Below are positions 30,958-39,730 of a stretch of 64,000 nt of DNA, in pieces (the first letter of the stretch is position 1; each line of letters starts with the position of its first letter). Source of the stretch: Desulfarculaceae bacterium (GTDB lineage: Bacteria > Desulfobacterota > Desulfarculia > Desulfarculales > Desulfarculaceae); NCBI GenBank assembly GCA_020444545.1, contig JAHLKT010000005.1, positions 62,001 to 126,000 on the forward strand, given 5' to 3'. The translations under genes and the position numbers were made by a program. Below the pieces are notes generated by a model, which searched no databases, was not told where the DNA came from, and was given only the letters and a program-made list of their open reading frames with translations.

Positions 30958-31449
30958 ATGGCCAAACAAAACATAGAACTTATAGTGAACGGCGACCGCT
31001 ACGAGCTGGCGGTGGAGCCCTGGCGCACCCTGGCCGACGTGCTTCGGGAAGACCTTCGGCTCACCGGCACCAAGATCGGCTGCGCCCAGGGCGATTGCGG
31101 GGCCTGCACCGTGCTCATGGACGGCCGCAGCATCAGCTCCTGCCTCACCCTGGCGGTGGAAGCCCACCAGCGCGACATCACCACCATAGAGGGCCTTTCT
31201 CCCTCGCCGGACAAGCTGCATCCCATCCAGGAAGCCTTTGTGCAGCACGGCGCGGTGCAGTGCGGCTACTGCACTCCAGGCATGGTTCTGGCGGCCAAGC
31301 ATCTGCTCGACGCCAACCCCGAACCCAGCGAGGCCGAGATTCGCCAGGGCCTCAGCGGCAACCTGTGCCGCTGCACCGGCTACAACAAGATCGTAGACGC
31401 CATCGGCGCGGCGGCCAAGAAGCTCTCCGACGCCGGGAAGGAGGCTTAG
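30958..31449 (+). CDS. Molybdenum hydroxylase small (2Fe-2S) subunit
   Basis: 163 aa, with GGGGAGG before the ATG. The plant-type 2Fe-2S site is [15 protein letters not shown] plus CLTLAV. The second, alpha-helical 2Fe-2S domain has [10 protein letters not shown] and [12 protein letters not shown]. This is the CoxS/XdhC-type electron transfer subunit of a cytoplasmic molybdenum-cytosine-dinucleotide enzyme. The FAD and molybdopterin subunits follow directly. Confidence 0.95.
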   Translation: MAKQNIELIVNGDRYELAVEPWRTLADVLREDLRLTGTKIGCAQGDCGACTVLMDGRSISSCLTLAVEAHQRDITTIEGLSPSPDKLHPIQEAFVQHGAVQCGYCTPGMVLAAKHLLDANPEPSEAEIRQGLSGNLCRCTGYNKIVDAIGAAAKKLSDAGKEA

Positions 31450-31452
31450 GCC

Positions 31453-32337
31453 ATGGTCATGCCTCACTTCACGGTGCACCAGCCCGACAGCCTGGAAGAG
31501 GTCCTGGACCTGCTGGGCCGCCACCGCTCCAGCGTGAAGGTGCTCTGCGGGGGCACCGATCTGCTCATGAAAATGAAAGCCGGCGCGGTGAGCCCGGACC
31601 ACCTGATCAGCCTCAACCGGGTCAAGGGCCTGCGCACCATCTCCTACGCCGAGTCCGACGGCCTGGTCATCGGCGGCGCGGCCCGCCTGGCCGAGGTGGG
31701 CAAGAATGCGGACGTGAAAAAGCTCTACCCGGCCCTGGCCCACGCCTGCTCGGTGATGGCCACCGTGCAGATCCGCAACATGGGCACCGTGGCCGGCAAC
31801 CTGGCCAACGCCGCGCCCAGCGGCGACACGGCCGCGCCTCTGTTGGCCTACGGCGCCTCGCTGGTGGCGGTGGAGCGCGGCGGCCGCCGCCAGATCAAGC
31901 TCACCGATTTCTTCACCGGCCCGGGCCTCAGCGTGCTGGAGCCCCTGGAGGTGATCGAGGCCATCCGGGTGCCCGACCCGCCGCCCCGCAGCGGCTCGGC
32001 CTACATGCGCCTGAGCGCGCGCTCCAAGGTGGACATCGCGGCGGTGGGCGTGGCCGGCTTCATTAATCTGGACCTGGAGGGCAAGGTGATCCGCTGCCGC
32101 CTGGCCCTGGCTTCGGTGGCTCCCACTCCGGTGCGCTGCCTGGAGGCCGAGCAGATGATCGAGGGCCAGAAGCCCGACGAGACTCTCCTGGCCCAGGCGG
32201 GAGCGGCCTGTGTGCGGTCCTGCCGCCCCATCGACGACGTTCGGGCCACGGCCTCCTATCGCCGGGCCATGGTGCAGGTCTTGGCCCAGCGGGTGCTGGC
32301 CAAGTGCTACGAGCAAGCCGCGGGAGGTGTGTCATGA
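31453..32337 (+). CDS. Molybdenum hydroxylase medium (FAD) subunit
   Basis: 294 aa. The FAD-binding fold has LCGGTDLLMKMKAG near residue 31 and the flavin loop TVQIRNMGTVAGNLANAAPS near residue 105. It lacks the extra Cys-containing loop that carries a 4Fe-4S cluster in 4-hydroxybenzoyl-CoA reductase HcrB, so that enzyme is less likely. It overlaps the large subunit by four bases. Confidence 0.93.
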   Translation: MVMPHFTVHQPDSLEEVLDLLGRHRSSVKVLCGGTDLLMKMKAGAVSPDHLISLNRVKGLRTISYAESDGLVIGGAARLAEVGKNADVKKLYPALAHACSVMATVQIRNMGTVAGNLANAAPSGDTAAPLLAYGASLVAVERGGRRQIKLTDFFTGPGLSVLEPLEVIEAIRVPDPPPRSGSAYMRLSARSKVDIAAVGVAGFINLDLEGKVIRCRLALASVAPTPVRCLEAEQMIEGQKPDETLLAQAGAACVRSCRPIDDVRATASYRRAMVQVLAQRVLAKCYEQAAGGVS

Positions 32338-34610
32338 ACAATCCCGCCATCATCGGACAGAGCATCCCCCGCCTGGACGCGCCGGCCAAGGTGACCGGCC
32401 GGGCCATCTACACCGACGACATGAAGCTGCCGGGCATGCTCTACGGCAAGCTGCTGCGCAGCCCCTATGCCCACGCCAAGATCAAGCGCATCGACGTGTC
32501 CAAGGCCAAGGCTCTACCCGGCGTCAAGGACGTGATCGTGGGCGCGGACACCCCGGGGGTGAAGTACGGCAACTGGCGGCTGGTGCCCCAGAGCCAGGAC
32601 GAGCTGCCCCTGGCCGTGGACAAGGTGCGCTTTGTGGGCGACGAGGTGGCCGCAGTCTGCGCCCTCGACGCGGACACCGCCGAGCGGGCCATCGAGCTGA
32701 TCGAAGTTGAGTACGAGGAGCTGCCCGCCATCTTCTCGGTGGAGGATGCCACCGCCGAGGGCGCGGGGCTCATCCACGAGGAGTCCAAGGGCAACGTCAG
32801 CCTGGTCCGCAAAATCGACTACGGCGATCTGGACGCCATGTTCGCCAAGGCGGACTACATCCGCGAGGACACCTTCCGGGTGCACCCGGTGCAGCACGCC
32901 TACATGGAGCCCTGCTCCTCCCTGGCCCAGGCCGAGGAGGGCAACCGCGTCACCCTGTGGACCTCCACCCAGACGCCCTACATTGTCCAGTGCCTCTTGG
33001 CCTCCACCTTGGGCCTGCCCGAGAACAACGTGCGGGTGATGAAGGTGCAGATCGGCGGCGGCTTCGGCGGCAAGATGGAGCTTCGCCCCTGGGAGTTCTG
33101 CGCGGCCTTTATGTCAATGCGCACCGGCCGCCCGGTGAAGTTCACCCTGACCCGCCACGACGAGCTGGCCTATGGCCGCCGCCGCCATGCCATGACCATC
33201 TACTCCAAGGTGGGATTCGCCAAGGACGGCAAGCTCCTGGCCAAGGACTTCCAGGTCATGCTGGACGGCGGGGCCTACAACGCCATGGGCCCCACTGCCA
33301 CCTTCCTGTGCGGCACCTTCGGCAACATGCTCTACAACTACCCGGCCTACCGCTACTTCGGCCGCCACGTTTACACCAACAAGCCCCCGGCCAGCGCCAT
33401 GCGCGGCTTTGGCGCGCCCCAGGCCGCCTTTGCCGCCGAGACCCAGATGAACATCGCGGCCGAGGACCTGGGCATCGACCCCATCGACATCCGCCTGATG
33501 AACGCCATGGAGACCGGCGACGTCATCCCCGACGTGGCCACCATTTCCTCTTGCGGGTTCAAGGAGTCTTTGGAAGAGGTGCGGCGCATCAGCGGCTGGG
33601 ACGAGAAGAAAAAGAACAAGACCAAGGGCAAGGGCCTGGGCATAGGCTGCTTCAGCTTCATCAGCGGCGGCGTGTTCAACTGGTTCAACACCAAGTACAA
33701 CTTCTCGGCCGCCGAGCTGAAGGTCTTCGAGGACGGCACCGCTCAGCTGGCGGTGATGGCCTGCGACATCGGCCAGGGCCCGGACACGGTGCTCCGCCAG
33801 ATCCTGGCCGCCGAGCTGGGCATCCCCATTGAGAAGATCCGCCTCATCAGCATGGACACCGCCTGCACCCCCAAGGCCGACCTGGGCACCTGGGGCAGCC
33901 GGGTCACCCTGATGAACGGCAACGCCATCATCGAGGCCGCCGGCAAGATCAAGGCCATGCTGCGGCCCGTGCTGTTCAGCGAGCTAGACCTGAACCAGAT
34001 CCACGACGTGGCCTTCGAGGACGAGCGCGTGTTCGTGCGGGCCAACCCCAAGAAGGGCATCCCCTTCGGCGAGTGCGTGTACAAGGCCTTGCGCGGCCGC
34101 GAGGGCGAGCCCCTCACCGCCCGGGGCTACTACACCCCGCGCAACAAGGGCCTGGTCAGCCCGGCCTTTAGTTTCGGGGCCCAGGTGGCCGAGGTCACGG
34201 TGGACGAAGGCACCGGTCAGATCCAGGTGGACAAGATGTACACCGCCCACGACTGCGGGGTGGCCATCAACAAGATGTCCGTGGAGGGCCAGCTCGAGGG
34301 CGCCATCCAGATGGGCCTGGGCTACGCGCTCATGGAAAACCTGGTCATGGACGACAAGGGCCGCACCCTGAACACCAACTTCCTGGACTACAAGATGCCC
34401 GCGGCCGAGGACATGCCACCCGGCGATTCGGTGGAGATAGAGACCTACGAGCCCGAGGGGCCCTACGGCGCCAAGGAGGCGGGCGAGGGCCTGGCCATCC
34501 CCACCGCGCCAGCCATCAGCCACGCGGTCCACGAGGCGGTGGGCTACCGCTGCATGGAGACGCCCATCACCCCGGAGAAGGTGCTGCGCGCTTTGGGCAA
34601 GATCAAGTAA
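32334..34610 (+). CDS. Molybdenum hydroxylase large (molybdopterin) subunit, xanthine dehydrogenase family
   Basis: 758 aa from the ATG that overlaps the FAD subunit stop. Domain 1 (IPRLDAPAKVTGRAIYTDDM) precedes the molybdopterin part with VQIGGGFGGKMEL, SAMRGFGAPQAAFAAE and VMACDIGQGPDTVL. The C-terminal GAKEAGEG carries the catalytic Glu. The CO dehydrogenase active-site loop (AYxCSFR) is absent and SAMRGFG is present instead. The enzyme therefore hydroxylates a purine, aldehyde or N-heterocycle; which one cannot be told. No accessory (XdhC/MocA) genes are nearby. Confidence 0.93.
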   Translation: MNNPAIIGQSIPRLDAPAKVTGRAIYTDDMKLPGMLYGKLLRSPYAHAKIKRIDVSKAKALPGVKDVIVGADTPGVKYGNWRLVPQSQDELPLAVDKVRFVGDEVAAVCALDADTAERAIELIEVEYEELPAIFSVEDATAEGAGLIHEESKGNVSLVRKIDYGDLDAMFAKADYIREDTFRVHPVQHAYMEPCSSLAQAEEGNRVTLWTSTQTPYIVQCLLASTLGLPENNVRVMKVQIGGGFGGKMELRPWEFCAAFMSMRTGRPVKFTLTRHDELAYGRRRHAMTIYSKVGFAKDGKLLAKDFQVMLDGGAYNAMGPTATFLCGTFGNMLYNYPAYRYFGRHVYTNKPPASAMRGFGAPQAAFAAETQMNIAAEDLGIDPIDIRLMNAMETGDVIPDVATISSCGFKESLEEVRRISGWDEKKKNKTKGKGLGIGCFSFISGGVFNWFNTKYNFSAAELKVFEDGTAQLAVMACDIGQGPDTVLRQILAAELGIPIEKIRLISMDTACTPKADLGTWGSRVTLMNGNAIIEAAGKIKAMLRPVLFSELDLNQIHDVAFEDERVFVRANPKKGIPFGECVYKALRGREGEPLTARGYYTPRNKGLVSPAFSFGAQVAEVTVDEGTGQIQVDKMYTAHDCGVAINKMSVEGQLEGAIQMGLGYALMENLVMDDKGRTLNTNFLDYKMPAAEDMPPGDSVEIETYEPEGPYGAKEAGEGLAIPTAPAISHAVHEAVGYRCMETPITPEKVLRALGKIK

Positions 34611-34633
34611 GTAACGTTTCGCCTAACGTTTAA

Positions 34634-34661
34634 GGGCCTCCCGCCAGGGAGGCCCTTTTTT
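34634..34661 (+). terminator. Rho-independent terminator after the molybdenum hydroxylase operon
   Basis: The GGGCCTCCC / GGGAGGCCC stem with a 4-base loop is followed by TTTTTT, 23 bases past the stop. Confidence 0.93.
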
Positions 34662-34699
34662 AATGCGGCCGCGCCTGGGGTCCTATCCATAAATAGCCG

Positions 34700-34772
34700 G
34701 TCATTGCGAGGCGAGCCGCCCCATGCGGCGGGCCGCAGCAGGCGCCCCCTCGCGGCGAGCCGTGGCAATCTT
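34700..34772. repeat. TCATTGCGAGG-type dispersed repeat
   Basis: GTCATTGCGAGGCGAGCCG at one end and GGCAATCTT at the other frame a GC-rich imperfect palindrome. The same end motifs occur at 55788-55830. Such elements are widespread between genes of Desulfobacterota and Geobacter-type genomes. The rest of the 34611-34980 gap holds the terminator before it and a hairpin after it. Confidence 0.65.
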
Positions 34773-34948
34773 CCTTGGAATCGTCCGGGGTCAGGAATCA
34801 AAACGATCCGAAATGCGAGTGACCGCAGCGTTGCCAGCGGGTAAAAAAGGTTGACATCACGACCTGTTTTGTTGGCATTCTTTGCACAGACCCACCTAGC
34901 ATCATCTTCCGAGCATGGCCGGGGAAGCTCCTCCCCCGTGAGGATCAG

Positions 34949-34980
34949 GCCTGCCCCTTAGTCAGGGAAAGGGGACAGGC
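34949..34980 (+). promoter_or_regulatory. Hairpin covering the ribosome binding site of the next gene
   Basis: GCCTGCCCCTT (34949-34959) pairs with AAGGGGACAGGC (34969-34980), leaving one bulged A and a short loop. The AGGGAAAGGGG Shine-Dalgarno region lies in the loop and 3' arm, and the stem abuts the ATG at 34981. Translation may be controlled by opening this stem. Confidence 0.45.
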
Positions 34981-35502
34981 ATGACCACTTTTCAGATGAC
35001 CATGTTGGGGGTACAGGGCCTTACTGGGCTGGCCATCGTGGCCACGGTAATAATTTATATTTTGCACCTCCAAACCACGCGCCACGCGGCCAAAGGCCAA
35101 AACCTCATTGCCATCACGAACTATCTCCAAAAGATGGAGGTGCGCGATGCGCGCACCCACGTCATTACCGTTCTCAGCCGCAAGGATTATGAGGAATGGG
35201 ATGAGGAGGATAAGCGTCTGGCTTCCCTGGTTTGCTCCACCTATGACTTCGCCGCCATCTTCATGAGCCAGAAGCTATATGACTCTGACTTGTTCTATGA
35301 CACCTACGGCGCCTCGGTATGCAAGTGCTTCCAGGCAGTGAAACCGCATTGCGAATACATTTGGGATCCAAACAGAGGGGGCCCGGCCTACTGGAAAAAC
35401 CTTCCCAAAATTGCCAAAAAGGCCGCGAAACATCCCAAGGTGTCAGCCAAGGACATTGAAATGCCGGCAGGGGCCAAGGTTCGTTCGGCTGGCGCGTCTT
35501 AG
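34981..35502 (+). CDS. Membrane-anchored protein of unknown function (DUF4760-like)
   Basis: 173 aa. One N-terminal membrane helix (GLTGLAIVATVIIYILHLQ) is followed by a soluble alpha-helical domain: TNYLQKMEVRDARTHVITVL, then DKRLASLVCSTYDFAAIFMS, DTYGASVCKCFQAVKPHCEY and a basic tail. The pattern of one helix plus a helical bundle with a late W/Y motif resembles DUF4760-type proteins, a weak match. It has a lower GC content than its neighbours and a free-standing position after a repeat, so horizontal origin is possible. Confidence 0.6.
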   Translation: MTTFQMTMLGVQGLTGLAIVATVIIYILHLQTTRHAAKGQNLIAITNYLQKMEVRDARTHVITVLSRKDYEEWDEEDKRLASLVCSTYDFAAIFMSQKLYDSDLFYDTYGASVCKCFQAVKPHCEYIWDPNRGGPAYWKNLPKIAKKAAKHPKVSAKDIEMPAGAKVRSAGAS

Positions 35503-35536
35503 CGGGCAGCAGCCGGGAAAGGCGCTGCCGCCCCTC

Positions 35537-36850
35537 CTACGCCTTCCCCGCCGCTCCCGCCTTGGGCTTGGCCAGAATCAATGCGTAGACCCCGATGACC
35601 ACCAGCACCAGCGCGATGACCAGCCACAGCTCGTCCAGGGTGGCCGAGGCGAATGCCGAGATCAGGAATATGGACGACAAGGCCACGATGATCTTGTTGC
35701 CGATGGACTTGGTGCCGGTGGCGATGTCCTTCTTCACGATGGCGATGCCCGACCAGAAGTAGGGGAACAGCAAGAGCAGCACCGAGATGGTCACGGTGAT
35801 GTTGAAGGCCGCGGCGATGTTGCTGCCCAGAGACATGAGGATCAGCTCCACCACGGTCATGATCACGCCGTTGATCACCAGGCCCTTGGAGTAGATACCG
35901 TGCTTGTTGGTGTAGGAGTAGGCCTTGGGCAAGAAGCCGTTGTCCGCGCTGGTCTTGGCCGCCGAGGCCGAGGAGAGGTTCCACACCATGAACGAGGCGA
36001 TGCAGGCGATGGCCATCACCGCCGAGGTGATCTCGCCGATGACCTTGGAGCCGAAGATCTTCTGCATGGACAGGGCGAAGGAGGCGGGCGCGGTCTGAAT
36101 CTCCTTGGCCGGGAACATGCCCTCGATCACCGTGGTGGAGGCGATGTACAGGATGGCCACGATGATGAAGCCCACGATGGTGGCGATGGGCACGATCTTC
36201 TGGGGGTTGGCGATCTGCTCGTTGTTGGTGGCGATGCTCTCCACCCCCACGAAGGAGAAGATGAGCACCGCGAAGCCGGACATGATGGCCTTGCCCGAGC
36301 CCATGCCCGAGACGTTCCAGTTCTTGCTGAACTGGGCGGTGTCAAAATCCAGCCAACCGGCCACGGCGGTGATGATCACCGAGATCAACAGCAGCGTCAC
36401 CGTGATGGACACGACTTTGGAGATCACCCCCACGCCGCGCATGGAGGCGATCACGAAGACCCAGATTAGGGCGATCACCGTGATGCCCAGGAAGATGGGG
36501 TGGTTCAGGGCGGGCACGAAGATGGCCAAGTAGCCCAGGCCCGCGATGAGGATGGACACGTTGGAGATGAGGTTGCCGTAGACGTAGAAGAAACCGCTCT
36601 TGGCCCCCAACACCGGGTTGACGTAGGTGGCCAGAGCGGTGGGGCTGGGGTCGTCGAACATCATCCCTGCCTTGACGTAGACCAGGGTGAGGAACAGGGC
36701 CCCGGCGGTGACCAGCAGGAACGAGACCAGGGTGATGGACCCGGTGGCGGCCAGCTGCTGGGGCAGGGCGATGACCCCGCTGCCCGCCAGGGACGACACG
36801 ATAAGGAATATGGCGCCTACGAGTCCGAGCTTCTTGGCTTCGCTGGTCAT
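35537..36850 (-). CDS. APC family amino acid/polyamine permease
   Basis: 437 aa, about twelve membrane helices. Helix 1 carries the APC substrate motif as SSLAGSGVIALPQQLAATGS, and helix 6 has FSFVGVESIATNNEQIANPQ. Overall order and length resemble AdiC/PotE-type basic amino acid or polyamine antiporters; the substrate is undetermined. It stands alone on the minus strand, with an HTH gene upstream on the same strand separated by about 75 bases. Confidence 0.88.
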   Translation of the reverse strand: MTSEAKKLGLVGAIFLIVSSLAGSGVIALPQQLAATGSITLVSFLLVTAGALFLTLVYVKAGMMFDDPSPTALATYVNPVLGAKSGFFYVYGNLISNVSILIAGLGYLAIFVPALNHPIFLGITVIALIWVFVIASMRGVGVISKVVSITVTLLLISVIITAVAGWLDFDTAQFSKNWNVSGMGSGKAIMSGFAVLIFSFVGVESIATNNEQIANPQKIVPIATIVGFIIVAILYIASTTVIEGMFPAKEIQTAPASFALSMQKIFGSKVIGEITSAVMAIACIASFMVWNLSSASAAKTSADNGFLPKAYSYTNKHGIYSKGLVINGVIMTVVELILMSLGSNIAAAFNITVTISVLLLLFPYFWSGIAIVKKDIATGTKSIGNKIIVALSSIFLISAFASATLDELWLVIALVLVVIGVYALILAKPKAGAAGKA

Positions 36851-36924
36851 TATCCGTCCCTCCTCTAGGGCCCATGACGACGGGCTAATGACCCCTTTTT
36901 AACATATTCCTTCCGGAACTAGGG

Positions 36925-37140
36925 CTATAAATCCGCCTGCCCCTCGCGGTACTCCAGCAGATCACCCGGCTGGCACTCCAGAAAGCCGCAGATGGCATCC
37001 AGGGTGGCCAGGCGCAGGCCCTTTATCTTGCCGGTCTTGATCAGGCTGATGTTCTGCTCGGTGATGCCCACGGCCGAAGCCAGGTCTTTGGACTTCACCT
37101 TGCGCTTGGCCAGCATCACGTCCAGGTTGACCACTATCAT
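36925..37140 (-). CDS. XRE-family helix-turn-helix regulator (YozG-like)
   Basis: 71 aa. The HTH is KSKDLASAVGITEQNISLIK followed by GLRLATLDAICGFLECQPGD, the Cro/CI-type pattern of the short YozG group. I chose the second ATG (37140) because AGGAGG lies exactly 6 bases before it; the first ATG touches the ribosome site. It follows the DUF2975 gene by 10 bases on the same strand. This HTH/DUF2975 pairing is common, with the regulator thought to control the pair. Confidence 0.9.
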   Translation of the reverse strand: MIVVNLDVMLAKRKVKSKDLASAVGITEQNISLIKTGKIKGLRLATLDAICGFLECQPGDLLEYREGQADL

Positions 37141-37150
37141 GTTCATCCTC

Positions 37151-37684
37151 CTAGACGTAAAGCTCTTGTTCTTCGGCCAACACCCGCCCCTGGTCCATGA
37201 CCCAGGCTACGGTGATGACTACCAGGCCCATGAATCCGGCCACCACGTCCTGGCTGTCTATGCCCAGGACCAACAGGCGGGTGCCCGGTGTCCAGTGGAA
37301 GGTGAGGATGACCCCGGCAATGGGCTTGAACAAAAAGCTGGCCCCGGCCCAGGCGAACAAGGACCAGCCCAGTTGGCGAAAGCAGGCCACGTTGGCCGCC
37401 CGGAAGATATCCCCATGGGCGTAGAGGTAGAACAGCCGCCGCAGGCGCGACAGGGCGAAAATGGCCACCCCGGCGGGAAGCATACTGGCCAAAAAGGCCA
37501 GGGCCCGCGTGCCTTGGGGCAGGTAGCCCTTTACGGGAACCGGCAGCTGGGCGAGGACATAGGGCAGGTGGTTCGCAAAGGCCCAAGCCAAAGCCAGCAC
37601 CACGGGTATGGCGATCATCAGGAGGGTGGTCACGGTACGCAGGCGCGCACTCACCCTGGCTATGCGCTCGATTTGTTGATTCAT
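37151..37684 (-). CDS. DUF2975 membrane protein
   Basis: 177 aa with four hydrophobic segments (about 18-40, 62-82, 104-124 and 145-165). It carries the DUF2975 feature FALSRLRRLFYLYAHGDIFR followed by NVACFRQLGWSLFAW. Function unknown; it is almost always next to a small XRE regulator, as here. It is the first gene of a two-gene operon with a promoter at 37738-37766. Confidence 0.88.
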   Translation of the reverse strand: MNQQIERIARVSARLRTVTTLLMIAIPVVLALAWAFANHLPYVLAQLPVPVKGYLPQGTRALAFLASMLPAGVAIFALSRLRRLFYLYAHGDIFRAANVACFRQLGWSLFAWAGASFLFKPIAGVILTFHWTPGTRLLVLGIDSQDVVAGFMGLVVITVAWVMDQGRVLAEEQELYV

Positions 37685-37722
37685 CTCTCGGCTCCTGGAA
37701 GGTGCGTTAGTAAGTTTTGGGC

Positions 37723-37766
37723 AGGATCATGGAGAGGATCATGACGCAGCTAATCAACTGTGTCAA
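37723..37766 (-). promoter_or_regulatory. Promoter with direct-repeat operator for the DUF2975-HTH operon
   Basis: On the minus strand TTGACA (37761-37766) and CATGAT (37738-37743) are 17 bases apart. On the plus strand AGGATCATG occurs at 37723-37731 and again at 37735-37743, the second copy overlapping the -10. This is a candidate site for the HTH protein. The AT-rich stretch to 37860 shows nothing else. Confidence 0.5.
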
Positions 37767-37887
37767 CGATAAATTAAAATAAAACGATAAAAAATAAAAC
37801 TTGTAGGTTTATGCGAGCCTTGCCTCACAACAGGGAGAACCTCGGAAAGGGTGCCGGTTGGTAAAGGTTTGGGAAAAAGAAAAAGAG

Positions 37888-37931
37888 AGCCGGGATCGCC
37901 GGAGAAAACGTAATCCTCCGGCGTCCCGGCC
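37888..37931 (-). terminator. Terminator of the Old Yellow Enzyme gene
   Basis: GCCGGGA with GCCGGAG pairs with CTCCGGC and TCCCGGC across an A/T-rich loop. On the minus strand it is followed by CTCTCTTTTTCTTTTTC, a strong T-tract. Confidence 0.8.
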
Positions 37932-37954
37932 AAGTTATGGAATAGAGGTTGGGT

Positions 37955-39091
37955 TCAGTCCGTCACCGGCTCCTCCACGTAGCAGCGCTGGGGCCGGAAC
38001 ATCCAGTTTTCAAAGCACTGGTTGCAGGAGATGCAGATAGCCTTGCGCATGTCCCCGCCCTTCCAGCGCAAGGGCAGCTCCGGCTCGCGGATAAACGGCC
38101 TGCTCATGCCTATGAAGTCCGCCTCTCCCTGTCGCAGCACATCCTCCATCACCTTTGGGCTGCGCATGCCGCCCACCAGAATCACTGGTAGGCCCACCCG
38201 GTCTTTTATGGCCCGGCCATGGGCCCGGAAATAGGCCTCCTGGCTCGGCTTGGCCACCCCTTTGACCGCTATGCGCTCCGGGCTTTCGGACAAGGTGCCG
38301 CCGGACACCTCGATGCAGTCCAGGCCCGCCTCCGCGATCAGGGCGGCGATCTCCACTGCTTCGCCGCTTTGCAGGCCGCCCTCGAGGAAGTCAGAGAAAC
38401 TCAGCTTCATGATCAAGGGGTAATCCGGCCCCACCAGTTCCCGGCAGCGCCGCACCACCTCCACCGCGAAACGGGCCCGCCCGGCCGGGCCGCCGCCATA
38501 TTCGTCGTCCCGGCGGTTGGTAAAAGGCGACATGAAGTTGGTGATCAGATTGCCGTGGGCGCCGTGAAACTCCACCGCGTCGAACCCGGCCTCTTGCGCG
38601 CGGCGGCAGGCCTGGCCGAACAGCTCCGTCACCTCTGCGATATCGTCTCCGGTCATCTCCTGGGGGACTACGCCGCTGGCCTCGATGGGAACCGGGGACG
38701 GGGCCAGGGGGGCCGATCCCCGCAGCTGGGGGACGTCTTGGCGGCCCAGGTGGCCGATCTGCATGGCCAGCTTGGCTCCCCTGGCGTGAACCGCGTCAAT
38801 CAGCTTGGGCCACGGTTCCATGAACCGGTCGTGATGCATGGCCAGGGGCGACAACATCCCCAGGGCGCTGGGGCGTTTTTGCCAGGCCTCTATGGTGGCC
38901 CCGCAGGTGATTATCAGCCCCACCTCCGCCTCGGCCAGTTGGCAATACAGGTCCCGCAGCCGCCCGGTGGGCTCCCCCTCGTCAGTGGCCATGCCCTCGA
39001 AGGTGGCCGAGCGCACCAGACGATTGCGCGGCTTCAGGCCACCGATGGCGCCCGGTTGGAAAAGGGGGCTGGCTTTCGTCCGCGAATTCAT
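37955..39091 (-). CDS. NADH:flavin oxidoreductase (Old Yellow Enzyme family)
   Basis: 378 aa TIM barrel. The N-terminus GGLKPRNRLVRSATFEGMAT binds FMN. AKLAMQIGHLGRQ and the catalytic region AVEFHGAHGNLITNFMSPFT followed by RRDDEYGG are diagnostic. The C-terminal part has VGGMRSPKVMEDVLRQGEAD and CISCNQCFENWMF, whose Cys set recalls the FeS motif of 2,4-dienoyl-CoA reductase-like members. The protein ends soon after it and lacks the C-terminal NADPH/FAD domain of that enzyme. Substrate unknown. Confidence 0.9.
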   Translation of the reverse strand: MNSRTKASPLFQPGAIGGLKPRNRLVRSATFEGMATDEGEPTGRLRDLYCQLAEAEVGLIITCGATIEAWQKRPSALGMLSPLAMHHDRFMEPWPKLIDAVHARGAKLAMQIGHLGRQDVPQLRGSAPLAPSPVPIEASGVVPQEMTGDDIAEVTELFGQACRRAQEAGFDAVEFHGAHGNLITNFMSPFTNRRDDEYGGGPAGRARFAVEVVRRCRELVGPDYPLIMKLSFSDFLEGGLQSGEAVEIAALIAEAGLDCIEVSGGTLSESPERIAVKGVAKPSQEAYFRAHGRAIKDRVGLPVILVGGMRSPKVMEDVLRQGEADFIGMSRPFIREPELPLRWKGGDMRKAICISCNQCFENWMFRPQRCYVEEPVTD

Positions 39092-39125
39092 TTTTTCTCC
39101 CCGGTCAGGAGACTCGGCAGCCGCT

Positions 39126-39569
39126 TCACTCCAGGGTCCACCACTTGGTGAAGTAGGTCTCCCTCACCTTGCCCGCCTTTTCCTGAGCCCAGCGTTCCAG
39201 GCCCATGCGCTTGATCAGGCACAGGTTGAACACCTTGGTGTTGTGGGGCACCTTGTCCGCCCGGTCGGCGTAGGGGTGCAGGTTGTCGCAGGGGAACTCG
39301 TCGCAGTCGCAACAGAAGTCATGCCCCTTGGCCTGGCTGCACCCATAGGCCGGGCAGGGCCCCTCCCGGTCGAAGCTCACCGTGTGCAGGGGCGGGTGGC
39401 CCTCGTGGGCCCGGCAGCCGGAGCAGCGCATGATCTCCTCGGGCATGCCCATGGTGTCGTGAAAAGACTTGGTTATCTTGAGGGCGTCGGCATCGCCCTG
39501 GGTGGCCAGATAGAAGTGGCAGTTGAAGCAGTCCAGGCCGCAGGGCGCGGTCATGTGGCGATAGTCCAT
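39126..39569 (-). CDS. DUF3795 cysteine-rich protein, copy 1
   Basis: 147 aa with at least ten Cys. The DUF3795 pattern is CGLDCFNCHFY at the N-terminus, RCSGCRAHEGHPP, CPAYGCSQAKGHDFCCDCDE and FPCDNLHPY. These probably bind zinc or FeS; function unknown. It lies 34 bases from the Old Yellow Enzyme gene on the same strand, so the two are probably cotranscribed. A more distant relative is at 51024. Confidence 0.87.
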   Translation of the reverse strand: MDYRHMTAPCGLDCFNCHFYLATQGDADALKITKSFHDTMGMPEEIMRCSGCRAHEGHPPLHTVSFDREGPCPAYGCSQAKGHDFCCDCDEFPCDNLHPYADRADKVPHNTKVFNLCLIKRMGLERWAQEKAGKVRETYFTKWWTLE

Positions 39570-39730
39570 GGGGCGCCTCCGTTGGGGTTCGGGCCATTAA
39601 ACCACGGGGCGCTGGCGGCAAGCATCCCCCGGCCGGGGGAGGGGATGGTCTATAATCGAGACCAGCGCCCGGAGCCGCCGGGCGCGCCTAACCCGCCAAC
39701 CAGCCGAGGCTGAGCCAGAGAGGGGCAACC

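Noticed and set aside
30958-34610. Aerobic carbon monoxide dehydrogenase (coxSML)
   Set aside because: Subunit order fits, but the large subunit lacks the AYxCSFR active-site loop.
34613-34632. Two TAACGTT copies just after the molybdenum hydroxylase operon, like the activator sites at 26224
   Set aside because: They lie between a stop codon and a terminator, not upstream of a gene, and lack the inverted-repeat form. Probably chance or part of the 3' end.
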